In this document: positions 38,703-48,300 of the stretch, piece after piece
How the letters are laid out: each line of letters begins with the position of its first letter
How positions within the stretch are numbered: position 1 is the stretch's first letter
NCBI RefSeq assembly: GCF_000317535.1
Contig: NC_020050.1
Location: 62,001-126,000, forward strand
Source of the DNA: Cylindrospermum stagnale PCC 7417
GTDB taxonomy: Bacteria > Cyanobacteriota > Cyanobacteriia > Cyanobacteriales > Nostocaceae
DNA length: 64,000 nt
Reading direction: 5' to 3'
Notes under the pieces: generated by a model
Told to the model about the DNA's origin: nothing
The model's input: only the letters and a program-made list of their open reading frames with translations
Databases searched by the model: none
Made by a program: the position numbers and the translations under genes

Positions 38703-39245
38703 TTATGAGGTACAGTAGCAGCAACTAGCAAACCAGTTTCTTAATTGTTGAGGATTTATTAAGTCGAGTGCAACTGAGATTAGTTTATCAACCATTTCCG
38801 TTGTAGTTGGAGCGAAACGGCGTAGAAAAGATTTAAGTTGTGACCACCATAATTCAATTGGATTAAAATCGGGAGAGTATGAGGATAAACAAATAACTTT
38901 CGCGCCTACAGCTTCAATCATTAGCACAATTGAATCTAGTTTATGTGCGGATAAATTATCCATGACTACTACTGCTCCTGACCATAAATTTGGCACTAAA
39001 AACTTCTCAACAAATAATTCAAATGCCCTGCCATCCATTGAATTATTCATTGTCATTAATGCAACTACTTTGTTAATACTAATTGCTCCAATTACTGTAA
39101 CTTTTGAACCTCTATAGAAGGGGTTAAGAGAGTAAGCTCTTGTTCCCATTTGTGAACGGGCATGAGTCCTCGTTAACCCAAGTAGAACGCCAGTTTCGTC
39201 CAAAAATACTAAATTTTCTGGCTCTATATGTGTTGCGGCTCGCAA
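38703..39245 (-). pseudogene. IS630-family transposase, C-terminal half
   Basis: 180 residues with the DDE catalytic region of IS630/Tc1-type transposases: LVFLDETG, VVMDNLSAHK and NPIELWWSQLKSF. The N-terminal helix-turn-helix half is missing. Upstream on this strand the coding sequence runs into the boundary of the ISL3 element (39294). The element's end near 38638 (AGAGGATGTTTTAAAAGTGG) is probable and adjoins the cut end of the AT gene. Confidence 0.85.
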
Positions 39246-39246
39246 A

Positions 39247-39293
39247 CATAAACGCTCCGGCTTGCAAACAAGAAAATTGTTGGCTCAAATTAA
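39247..39293. repeat. 47-bp inverted flank of ISL3, left copy
   Basis: Begins CATAAACGCTCCGGCTTGC and is the exact reverse complement of 41226-41272 on the other side of the ISL3 element. A normal insertion would show a short direct duplication instead. Confidence 0.9.
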
Positions 39294-39408
39294 GGGTCTT
39301 GCTCACTTTTGGTGATGCGGGGCGGATAGAGACGACTCAGAAGAGCGATCGCCAATAAGAATGAAGCTCTAGGACGTTTTCGTTTTATGGTTAAAGTAGA
39401 GGTTCTAT

Positions 39409-40752
39409 ATGGCTTGGGAGAAGGCTATGGAAGTTCTACGAAATCTGTTACTTCTTCCCCCTTACCTTCAACTCGAAGGTTGGCAAATTAGCCCTCCGAC
39501 AACCCAGGTTCGACTAACTATTGTGTCAATGGGAGCGAGCGCTAACTGCCCAATTTGTCATTCGCCGACCGTTCGAGTTCACAGTCACTACGAACGCACC
39601 CTGACCGATCTGCCCTGGGGTCAATACAGGGTGATCTGGCAGCTTCAGGTGCGGAAATTCTTCTGTACAAACACGGCTTGTCCACGACGCATTTTTACCG
39701 AGCGGCTACCTGGGATGGTATTGCCTTGGGCAAGAAAGACCTCAAGGCTGAGAGAACAATTGAGTGCTATCGGCTTGTTTTTAGGAGGAGCGACGGGAGC
39801 GCGGCTTGGGAGTCGTCTCGGCTTGACAATCAGCCGACACACTTTGTTGCGGTTAGTACGCCAGGTTACTTTGCCAGAGTTAGCCACGCCAACTATCCTC
39901 GGCGTAGATGATTGGGCTTACTGCAAGCGGAAGACATATGGCACAATTTTGGTAGATTTAGAAACCCATCAACCAGTCGCCTTGCTGCCTGACCGAGAAG
40001 CCGAAACTCTTGCCAAGTGGTTAAAAAACCATCCAGGTGTTGAGGTTATTTCACGGGACAGAGCGAGAGCTTACGAGAAGGGGGCAAAAGCTGGGGCACC
40101 GCAAGGGATTCAGGTGGCTGACCGATTCCACTTGCTGCAAAACTTAGCTGAGGCTCTCGAAGCTGTTTTGAGCGACCACAGCTCTGCTCTCAAAGCAGTG
40201 GCCGAAGCGATCGCTCAGGCTTCCGTGTCTCGCCCTGACGGCTCAGTAGCAGTGCCAGTGCCGCCGCCTCCCTCGCCCAATGAGGCTGTTGTGTTAGCAA
40301 AACAGCGCCGTGCCCGGCGGCTGAATATCTACCAACAAGTTCAAACCTTGCGAGAGCGAGGTTGGTCAGCACCAGCCATCGCCCGTTTGCTCGGCATTGG
40401 TAAAAGTACAGTCTTTCGCTACCTCCGAACCGCTCAGTTTCCTGAACGCAAGGGGCGCAGTGATCGAGGGCGCAGTCTCCTCGACCCTTACAAACACTAT
40501 CTTCTCAAGCGCTGGAACTCTGGCTGCCGCGAGGTGAAGCAACTGTTTTGTGAAATCAAGAAAAAGGGCTATCGTGGCAGCTACTGTACCGTGACGCGCT
40601 ATGCTCAAAGGTTACGCTCCTCTCAAGGACTTGCCCCGCGACAGCGCCTGAGCAGTTGTCCGTTGCCTGAAGTGATTGAGCCAAAGAAAAAGCCCCTGAC
40701 GGTGCGTCGCGCGACGCCGGTTAGTGCTGCGCCGACCGTCCAATCGAGATGA
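39409..40752 (+). CDS. ISL3 transposase, N-terminal and central part (frameshifted)
   Basis: 447 residues: an N-terminal zinc ribbon (CPICH ... CTNTACPRR), then a DDE catalytic core (GVDDWAYCKR, VISRDRARAY, ADRFHLLQNLAEAL) and an HTH-like insert (ARLLGIGKSTVFRYL). The frame ends in PTVQSR. The expected continuation is in the +1 frame from about 40731 (LVLRRPSNRDEQ), so one base has been gained or lost near GACGCCGGTTAG. Without a programmed shift the transposase is inactive. Confidence 0.88.
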   Translation: MAWEKAMEVLRNLLLLPPYLQLEGWQISPPTTQVRLTIVSMGASANCPICHSPTVRVHSHYERTLTDLPWGQYRVIWQLQVRKFFCTNTACPRRIFTERLPGMVLPWARKTSRLREQLSAIGLFLGGATGARLGSRLGLTISRHTLLRLVRQVTLPELATPTILGVDDWAYCKRKTYGTILVDLETHQPVALLPDREAETLAKWLKNHPGVEVISRDRARAYEKGAKAGAPQGIQVADRFHLLQNLAEALEAVLSDHSSALKAVAEAIAQASVSRPDGSVAVPVPPPPSPNEAVVLAKQRRARRLNIYQQVQTLRERGWSAPAIARLLGIGKSTVFRYLRTAQFPERKGRSDRGRSLLDPYKHYLLKRWNSGCREVKQLFCEIKKKGYRGSYCTVTRYAQRLRSSQGLAPRQRLSSCPLPEVIEPKKKPLTVRRATPVSAAPTVQSR

Positions 40753-41089
40753 GCAAGACGAACAGCTACTGGCTCGACTCATCGCCCAGCATCCTGATTT
40801 AGCTCAAGCTATTGAACTGAGCCAGGACTTTGCCCAAATCCTGCGCGAGCGCTCTCCCGAACGACTAGAACCTTGGCTGACACGGGCAGTTCGGAGTCAA
40901 CTGGGAGCTTTGGTTGGCTTTGCCCTGCGCCTCGGCGAAGACTATGAGGCGGTCAAGGCGGGCGTGACTTTAGAGTGGAGTAACGGACAGGTTGAAGGAC
41001 AGATCAACCGTCTAAAGATGTTGAAACGCCAGATGTATGGCCGTGCCAAGTTTGACCTGTTGAGCCAACGGGTTCTGCTGGCAGTGTAA
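40724..41089 (+). CDS. ISL3 transposase, C-terminal part (frameshifted)
   Basis: 121 residues that complete the ISL3 transposase in another frame: LRRPSNRDEQDEQLL to VEGQINRLKMLKRQMYGRA, which contains the catalytic Glu of the DDE triad. It is not an independent gene; the listed start is simply the first ATG in this frame. Confidence 0.85.
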   Translation: MLRRPSNRDEQDEQLLARLIAQHPDLAQAIELSQDFAQILRERSPERLEPWLTRAVRSQLGALVGFALRLGEDYEAVKAGVTLEWSNGQVEGQINRLKMLKRQMYGRAKFDLLSQRVLLAV

Positions 41090-41225
41090 GAACTCTCCTG
41101 AGCAGGTTACTTCTATAAATCTGCTGAACTTTTGAAATAGCGATCGCTGGAGAGCGGGCGCTCTGCGCCATCGCTCTTCTGAGTCGTCTCTATCCACCCC
41201 GCATCACCAAAAGTGAGCAAGACCC

Positions 41226-41272
41226 TTAATTTGAGCCAACAATTTTCTTGTTTGCAAGCCGGAGCGTTTATG
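41226..41272. repeat. 47-bp inverted flank of ISL3, right copy
   Basis: Reverse complement of 39247-39293. Part of it reads as IS630-like coding sequence when joined to the minus-strand transposase at 39245. Confidence 0.9.
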
Positions 41273-41614
41273 GGGTATTGCAACGATTCGTAAAAAATTC
41301 CGCCATATTGAGTGAAATGGTTACACACAAAGGATTGTAGATATATTCAGTCCGTCCAAAAAGATTCAAATCTCTGGGGAGACATTTGCGTGTAACGCAC
41401 GGTGTGGTGAATATTCTTGTGTCCCAAGTAATCTTGAATTGCTCTGGTATCATGACCCTGGGCTGCTAAATAGTAGCCACAAGCATGGCGCAATTGATGG
41501 GGATGAACTGGTTCAGTGATTCCAGCGCGCTCGCCAGCGCGTGCGATAATGTGACGAACGGCTCTAGTTGATAGTGGAGCTTTACGCTCAGACACAAAAA
41601 CATAGGGAGTATCA
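41272..41614. repeat. 343-bp inverted repeat, left arm
   Basis: Perfect reverse complement, as far as checked by eye, of 41732-42074, with a 117-base spacer. Each arm carries the C-terminal part of the same tyrosine recombinase. Confidence 0.93.
41347..41595 (-). pseudogene. Tyrosine recombinase C-terminal fragment, inverted copy
   Basis: 82 residues identical to the end of the plus-strand recombinase fragment (41568-41999), lying in the left arm of the palindrome. It carries HPHQLRHACGYYLA and LGHKNIHHTVRYTQ, the Arg/His/Tyr catalytic end of the family. It lacks the rest of the protein and is a by-product of the inverted duplication. Confidence 0.85.
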
Positions 41615-41999
41615 AGTAGATTTGTCAGAGGGTTATATCGACATTCGTCGTCTCAAACATGGGCATGATACTGTTCATCCGTTACGCGCTCCAGAATTAA
41701 GAGCCTTGCGTCAATTGCAACGCGATTATCCTGATACTCCCTATGTTTTTGTGTCTGAGCGTAAAGCTCCACTATCAACTAGAGCCGTTCGTCACATTAT
41801 CGCACGCGCTGGCGAGCGCGCTGGAATCACTGAACCAGTTCATCCCCATCAATTGCGCCATGCTTGTGGCTACTATTTAGCAGCCCAGGGTCATGATACC
41901 AGAGCAATTCAAGATTACTTGGGACACAAGAATATTCACCACACCGTGCGTTACACGCAAATGTCTCCCCAGAGATTTGAATCTTTTTGGACGGACTGA
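41568..41999 (+). pseudogene. Tyrosine recombinase/integrase, partial
   Basis: 143 residues. From YQVDLSEGYIDIRRLKHG on it is the catalytic domain of a phage-type integrase (HQLRHACG, LGHKNIHHTVRYTQ with the Tyr nucleophile). The N-terminal DNA-binding domain and the first catalytic Arg region are missing, and the first dozen residues come from read-through of the opposite palindrome arm. It is therefore a truncated copy, not a working enzyme. Confidence 0.85.
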
Positions 42000-42074
42000 A
42001 TATATCTACAATCCTTTGTGTGTAACCATTTCACTCAATATGGCGGAATTTTTTACGAATCGTTGCAATACCCC
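41732..42074. repeat. 343-bp inverted repeat, right arm
   Basis: Right arm of the palindrome with 41272-41614. It ends exactly where the group II intron-derived sequence begins. Confidence 0.93.
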
Positions 42075-42112
42075 AAAAAGCTACAGATAGCATTAAAACA
42101 AAAGTTAAAGAA

Positions 42113-42625
42113 ATGATGAAAGATAGTCGTTTCACTCTAGAGCATCGCATCAACAAATGTGGTTCGATGATAAGAGGGTGGAGAAATTACCACAGATTCT
42201 GCGATATGAGTCAACATGACCTATGGGCACTGCGCTACTGGTTATGGAAATTCATTCGGAAACAAGGAAGATACAACCGTTATGAAACCAATAAGGTTAT
42301 AAAAAGAGCAATTCCTTCGGTCAGTTGGTCAGCTTGCAAGTTTGTCATTGTCAAAGGAGATAAATCACCCTATGATGGCGACTTTGTTTATTGGTCTAAA
42401 CGCGAGAATGCTAACTACGATGGTATAACGGCACGACTTCTCAAGAAACAGAATCACAAATGTACAGACTGTAATCTATCGTTCATTTCAGGTGATATTG
42501 CAGAATTACACCACATTGACGGCAACCATGATAATTGGAAACCGTTAAATTTGGAAGTCCTGCACCGAGAATGTCACCAGCATCAGACCATTCATGGTCG
42601 GGTGAGAGTCCGAACAGCGGGATAG
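42113..42625 (+). pseudogene. Group II intron-encoded protein, C-terminal fragment (maturase X + HNH)
   Basis: 170 residues. The first half is the maturase-like region seen after the reverse transcriptase (INKCGSMIRGWRNYHRFCDMS); the second is an HNH endonuclease (CTDCNLSFISGDIAELHHID, LEVLHRECH). The reverse transcriptase core is missing. The frame can be traced back to about 42075, the edge of the palindrome. The intron's RNA domains V and VI follow directly. Confidence 0.88.
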
Positions 42626-42650
42626 ACCCGACTTATTAGGTGTCAGACTA

Positions 42651-42729
42651 GGAGCCGGATGCAGTGAAAGCTGCACGTCCGCGTTCTGAAGGAGAGGTGT
42701 CTCCTGGTAACAGGAGCATCGACTCTAAT
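42651..42729 (+). ncRNA. Group II intron domains V and VI (3' end remnant)
   Basis: GAGCCGGATGCAGTGAAAG, then CTGCACGTCC and GTTC, forms the conserved domain V hairpin with its GAAA loop. A second stem (GGAGAGGTGTCTCC / GGTAACAGGAGC region) resembles domain VI before the likely intron end near CTCTAAT. The 5' part of the intron is absent, so it cannot splice. Confidence 0.82.
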
Positions 42730-42780
42730 TAATTGGGAGGGGCGGGAGATAATACTCCCCCTCGACCTAACTGAACCCCA

Positions 42781-43036
42781 CTATGAGGCGGTCAAGGCGG
42801 GCGTGACTTTAGAGTGGAGTAACGGACAGGTGGAAGGACAGATCAACCGTCTGAAGATGTTGAAACGCCAGATGTATGGTCGTGCCAAGTTTGACCTGTT
42901 GAGCCAACGGGTTCTGCTGGCAGTGTAAGAACTCTCCTGAGTAGGTTACTTCTAGAAATCTGCTGAGCTTTTGAAATAGCGATCGCTCTTCTGAGTCGTC
43001 TCTATCCACCCCGCATCACCAAAAGTGAGCAAGACC
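42781..43036 (+). mobile_element. ISL3 3' end remnant, second copy
   Basis: Nearly identical to the last part of the ISL3 element above: the coding end VKAGVTLEWSNGQVEG, the stop, and the terminal inverted end up to CAAGACCC at 43036. The copy lacks about 35 bases present at 41148-41183 in the longer element. It has no 5' part. Confidence 0.88.
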
Positions 43037-43048
43037 CCATAAAGTGAG

Positions 43049-43813
43049 TTAAAAGCTTATTTTATGATTCAAGTCACAATTATCATTATTTATGCTGGAA
43101 TGTTTTATTTTCTGGAAGTCCCTAAACTTATATTCTTTAGCAAAATTAAGAAGCACATCTACCAAGACTGTAAACAGTTCAAAAGTTTCATTAACTAATT
43201 TACAGGCTTGCTTGCGAGTATCTTCTATTAAATGTATATTTGCAATAAATTCATTTGTTTCACAAGAATGAACACTGTGGTTATTTTCAGCGAGTAAATG
43301 AGGGTTTCCAAAATACGGGTACTCTCTATTGGTGATAAGTTTCAACTCTTGAGTGACTGGTGCAGTTCTTGAGAAAAAAATATTCGATATGGATTCTATC
43401 GATTCAATAACCACCAGCTTACAAATGGGGCTTACTTGATAAGTATGCCGATATAGTTCATAAATTATTTGTCTACAAATCCGTGTTTCATCACTCCAAT
43501 TAAACTTTGAAGAGTCAGTGAAACTTAAGAAATGGTTGAAGTCCAAATCTTCCAAGTCCTTCAAAAACCATATCCAATGATTCTCTTCTTCACGGATTTG
43601 TTTGTTAACAATAGCTTGAATTGGGTTAGTAGTTGGTTCTTCTAACCAAACAAACTTATTTAAATCTCCATATCCCATTACAAAAGGTGTAAAACAAGGG
43701 GCAAAAGATAATCTTTCTATAGGCTCAATGCTTTGATTACCTAAAAACTCAAAGAATGGTAATTGAGCAAATTCTATTGATTGTTTTTCAATTAATGCAA
43801 ACACTTCTCTCAT
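43049..43813 (-). CDS. Possible heme-oxygenase-fold di-iron enzyme
   Basis: 254 residues, no firm family match. The central REEENHWIWFLKDLEDLD gives an E-x-x-H motif on a helix, followed by further acidic/His helices (ESIESISNIFF; NPHLLAENNHSVH). This pattern suggests the heme-oxygenase-like di-iron oxidase superfamily (SznF- or UndA-related), which hydroxylates or cleaves small substrates. The protein is predicted all-helical and soluble. It is the last gene of the minus-strand cluster, 169 bases after the KAS III-like gene, and ends 12 bases from the ISL3 remnant, so the operon may have been trimmed here. The family call is an inference from motif shape. Confidence 0.5.
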   Translation of the reverse strand: MREVFALIEKQSIEFAQLPFFEFLGNQSIEPIERLSFAPCFTPFVMGYGDLNKFVWLEEPTTNPIQAIVNKQIREEENHWIWFLKDLEDLDFNHFLSFTDSSKFNWSDETRICRQIIYELYRHTYQVSPICKLVVIESIESISNIFFSRTAPVTQELKLITNREYPYFGNPHLLAENNHSVHSCETNEFIANIHLIEDTRKQACKLVNETFELFTVLVDVLLNFAKEYKFRDFQKIKHSSINNDNCDLNHKISF

Positions 43814-43982
43814 TGTTATATCTCACCAGCAATTGTCATTTTTTTATTATGGAAACTTGTTTTTTACAATAAAATAAAATAGGCAACTCCGTTGATGCTG
43901 GTTGATCTGTTCCATGCAAACTCGGATATTTATGTCAACTAACCTCCGCCTGAATCCTTAGCACAGAAGCAGAGTTTGAAAC

Positions 43983-44918
43983 TCAAATTTTAGATAAAAC
44001 AGTACATCCCCAGGCACTTGTTCCTGTTCCAATCAACATGATAAGATCATTGGGCAGAAGAGGGGTTTCAAGTAAAAAATCGTACAGATTTATTATGTTA
44101 TCTGAAGCCCATGCATGAGCAAACCTCGGAATATTCTTACTATACACTTGCTCATGGTCAAATTCTAATATATCACAAATAGTTTTAGTCACTGATGTAT
44201 TATAATTATTAATTATTAATTTGCGAAAGTCTTTCGGCTCTTTACCGATCTCTATTAATGTCATATGTGAAGTTTTTTTGATTCCCTCCATAATAGCTTC
44301 CAAATACTGTAAACCATCTCTCATAGGATCAATGTAACTAACGCCTGGATTCATGTGTTGTTTGTTACAAACCATCTCAAACTCTGCATCTGTTTCCGAG
44401 TTGGTTAAAATGAAACTCGCTGCCGCGTCACTTGTTACAGATATGTTTGGCGAGATAATCCTCGAACCACCCACTGCTCCCTTATCAGTAGTAACTATCA
44501 AAACATTATTACAATCTTCTGATTTGATTAGACTTGTCCCTACTCGTATAGCTGCTTGCAAGTTTCCACACTCAGATAGATTTATTCCTATGGGGTAAGC
44601 TCTTTCCAAACTTAACTCATCAATAAGATGGCAAATTTCTGCTAGTCCAGTACTTTTGAAATTACGAAAACTGTTTGTAGCATATAGTAATACATCAATA
44701 TCTTGGTCAATAATTGGCGCTTTTTCCATAGTCTTTAAGGCGCTAATTTTAGCAATACCTGATAATGTTAAACTGCTTTTACTGTATTTATCTAAACCAA
44801 GCGTTAACAAGGTGTTTAAAACTTGAGGGTCTTCCTTCAGTTCACTTACTTCATCTATACTATGTAGCTCTCCCAATTCATAAGCTAATGCTTTTAAATA
44901 TACTTTCTTTGTATTCAT
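43983..44918 (-). CDS. KAS III-like acyltransferase with altered active site
   Basis: About 311 residues from the ATG at 44918; a GTG at 44933 is the longer option. It has the thiolase-fold layout of FabH: the nucleophile is Cys117 in LSECGNLQAAI and the C-terminal glycine-rich strand is IGTGTSAWGCTVL. Where FabH has HQAN, this protein has NNYN; where FabH has HGNTSA, it has FAHAWAS. The catalytic His and Asn thus appear moved or lost. Such divergent KAS III proteins in secondary metabolism (for example CerJ) transfer acyl groups to O or N rather than forming C-C bonds. It lies downstream of the GGCT-NRPS gene on the same strand and may acylate that product. Confidence 0.78.
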   Translation of the reverse strand: MNTKKVYLKALAYELGELHSIDEVSELKEDPQVLNTLLTLGLDKYSKSSLTLSGIAKISALKTMEKAPIIDQDIDVLLYATNSFRNFKSTGLAEICHLIDELSLERAYPIGINLSECGNLQAAIRVGTSLIKSEDCNNVLIVTTDKGAVGGSRIISPNISVTSDAAASFILTNSETDAEFEMVCNKQHMNPGVSYIDPMRDGLQYLEAIMEGIKKTSHMTLIEIGKEPKDFRKLIINNYNTSVTKTICDILEFDHEQVYSKNIPRFAHAWASDNIINLYDFLLETPLLPNDLIMLIGTGTSAWGCTVLSKI

Positions 44919-44933
44919 AGGAATCTTTTCCAC

Positions 44934-45354
44934 TTTTAAGACTGAATTAAATGACAGGCTGACTTCTTTCGTAAATTATACAGTAATTTTTCTATCTGTA
45001 TAGGATTTATATAATACTAATATATTTAATTAAAATCCACTTCACGGAATTTGTCAATGTAGTCTCTTAAGTAAGTATGTCTTAGTATTACAGAAAATAG
45101 AAGTGGTTCTTTCTTCTATCATTAATCAAATAATGACCACAAGTTAAGAACGTCTCTATTTACGTACTTTCAATACTTAATTTATTGCTTGTAATGCAGG
45201 GTAAGAGCATTGAGATATGCAAAATGCCCAACTAAACTCTGTTGAATACTGCCGATGTCTGCCACTTGTGTTGGCTTTGTCTGATCACTAAAATTTTTCA
45301 GAGCATCAGCAGATTCAGTTTCAAAGCCAAGTTAGAATTGGGACTTCCTACTAA
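44934..45354. other. Intergenic stretch without a gene
   Basis: About 420 AT-rich bases between the NRPS stop and the KAS III-like start. No ORF of substance and no strong hairpin terminator was found. It could hold a promoter for the last two genes. Confidence 0.45.
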
Positions 45355-48300
45355 TTAGACAGACTCTTTCAGGGCAATACTCAATTCTGCTATGGTTGGC
45401 TTTTCAGTAAAGCCTTGCAGAGATAATTCAACTCCGAATATTTTATGTAGACGAGCAATGACTCTAGTAGCTAATAAGGAATATCCTCCAAGTTCGAAGA
45501 AGTCATCATGAATAGAAATCTGATCCACCTTAAGAACACTAGCCCATATGTCGGCTATCTGTCTTTCAACAGAATTAGTAGGAGCTACAAAGGTCTTATC
45601 TGCTTTTGAGCGTTTCCGACTAGGCACCGGAAGGGCCAGGCGAGCCACTTTGCCATTAGGGGTCATAGGTAGTGCATCTAGATATACGAAGACAGCAGGA
45701 ATCATATAATCTGGCAACTTCTGTTTCAAGTGATGGCGTAGTTCATTAACTGAAGCATGATGATCTTTGTTCAAAACTACGTATCCCACTAAGCTCTTGT
45801 CACCTGGAGTATCTTCTCGCTGTATAACTACAGCTTCCCGTACAGCAGAGTGATGTTTTAGCACAAACTCAATCTCTCCTAGCTCAACTCGCAGACCACG
45901 AATATTTACTTGATAATCAATGCGGCCGAGGTATTCGATAACACCATCTGACCGATAACGAGCAAGGTCACCAGTTTTGAAAAGGCGCGAGCTTGTGTTA
46001 GTACTTAGGAAGTTGGGAATAAACCTCTCAGCATTTAAGTTAGGTCGGTTAAAGTACCCTTGAGCTAAACCGAAACCACTAATATGTATCTCTCCAGGTA
46101 CACCAATAGGTACTAGCTGCAAATGAGGATCTAACAAATATATCTGCATATCCGTTGGATAGCCAATGGGAACTTTACCCTGTTGTTGATTTTCACGCTT
46201 ATAAGTCCAATGTGTGCTGTAGTTTGCCTCATTAAGACCATAAACATTGTGCAGTTGTGCAGGTAGGCGATTAAGAAATTCTTCTTGGAGATCATTAGGA
46301 AGAGCTTCCCCAGTTGATATAACATGACGCAGGCTAGTACAAGTCTCAATCTTTGGCTCTTCTAAAAGAAGTTTTAGTACTGAGGGCACGAGGCTAATCA
46401 CAGTAACTCCCTGTTCAGAGATTAGTTTTGCAAGATATTTACTATCCTGGTAACCTCCTGAACGTGCCATAATCACTTGTGCTCCTACTATTAGGGGCCA
46501 AAAAAATTCTCTGGAACTCCAAGACGATTTCATTAAAACCCGGTCTGATTCAGTTAGCTTAAAAGTTTTCTGCTCCCACAGTTCACGACTGCAACATACA
46601 GAGTGAGAAAGCTGAACACCTTTAGGCTTACCCGTAGAACCTGAGGTATAGAGAATATAAGCAATATTTTCTCCTGTTACTCCACTGACTGGATTTTCTA
46701 TACTTTTTTGAGCAAGTGCTTCCCAGATGGTATCTAGACAGACCACTTGCATCTCAAGTTTAGGAAGCCTTTCCAAAAACTTCTCTTGAGTCAGTAATAT
46801 TGGTAATTGGGTATCTTCTAAGACGAAGGCTATACGATCCACCGGATATGTAGGCTCAAGTGGCACATAAACTCCGCCCGCCTTGAATAATCCAAGAATA
46901 GCAACTGCCAGATATAGAGACATCTCCATGCAGAGTCCGACAGGTGTCTCTGAAGTTACGCCTAAAGTTTGCAGGTGATGTGCTAGTTGGTTGGCACGTT
47001 GGTTAAGTTCTAAGTAGGTAAGTTGTTCTCCCTCAAATCTAATTGCAACTGCTGTGGGAGATTTTTCAACCTGAGCTTCAATCAGTTCATGAAGACAGAT
47101 ATTTTTAGAATATTCTGGCTGCTCTGGGTTCCAACTTACCAATAACTGATTCTGCTCTTCTGATGTCAACAAGGGTAGAGTTGAAATTGACTGCTCAGGA
47201 TTTGCCACAATTCCACTTAATAAAGTCTGAAAATGCCCTATCATTCTCCCGACTGTATCGGCATCAAATAGACTAGTACTATATTCCCAAGATGCAAGTA
47301 GTTCTTGCTCGACTTCCTCTATCAATAAAGCCAAAGCAAACCCTTCATTAACATCTTTAATTTCCAGTGTGCTTAGAATTAACTCCTGAGATCCAATAGC
47401 TAATTTTGGCTCACCTCGTAATGTGAATTTTACCTGTAACAGTGAAGATTGGTCATTATTATGCTGTAGTTGTAGCACGTCCAGCACATAGTCAAAAGGT
47501 ATGTCCTGATTATTAGATGCATCTAATACTACCTGATCAACATGGGTTAGTAATTCTCTGAAGCTTAAACCATCTTTGAGTTGGGTGCGTATGAATAAAG
47601 TATTAGCCAGTGGACCAACTAGTTCCTTAGTCTGAGCCTGATTGCGATTAGCAATGTAAGAGCCAACGATGATATCTGTCGATTGTGTATAGCGATATAA
47701 TAATATTTTTAGCACTGTTAACAGGATTGTGAACAAAGTTACCTTTTCCTGTTCAGCTAATAACTTTAAGCTGCTTATTAATTCCTTTGAGAGCTTTGAA
47801 TGTTGCTTTTTACTACAGGCTTGAGGTAGTGATTTTGGTTGCTCTGTCGGAAGGTCTAACGCAGTTAAATTGCTATGTAGTTGATGCTTCCAATATTTTA
47901 ACTGTTCTTCCAAAACATCACCTTGCAAATACTGTCGTTGTTGCCGAGAAAAATCTGTATATTGATGAGTCACTTCCGGTAATAGAAGTGTAGTCCCAGC
48001 CATCAGTGCTTCATACAATAACACCATTTCTTGCACAAATAGGTTAAGGGACCATTCGTCTGCAATAAGACGATGCATCGTCAGCAATAATATGTGCTCC
48101 TCTTCATCTACAAGTAAAAGCTTCATACACAGCAATGGATCTCGTTCTATATTAAAAGATTGCCGAACCTGCTCAGTCAGAACATCATCGATATGAGATA
48201 CCCTGTCTACTTCAGGAACATCCTGGAGATCCATAACTGATAGTGTGAAAGTAGGGTCTAAGGAAACAATCTGAACTGGTTTTCCATTTACTGTAGGAAA

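Larger units (their letters stand above)
39294..41225 (+). mobile_element. ISL3-family insertion sequence
   Basis: A 1.93-kb element bounded by inverted ends GGGTCTTGCTCACTTTTGG (left) and its complement (right, ending at 41225). The similarity of the ends extends to a GCGATCGC site about 58 bases in on the left. It encodes a frameshifted transposase. There is no direct target duplication; the flanks are inverted copies. Confidence 0.88.

Noticed and set aside
41268-41453. Short ORFs in the palindrome arms as independent genes
   Set aside because: They are out-of-frame readings of the duplicated recombinase end, mirrored exactly in both arms.
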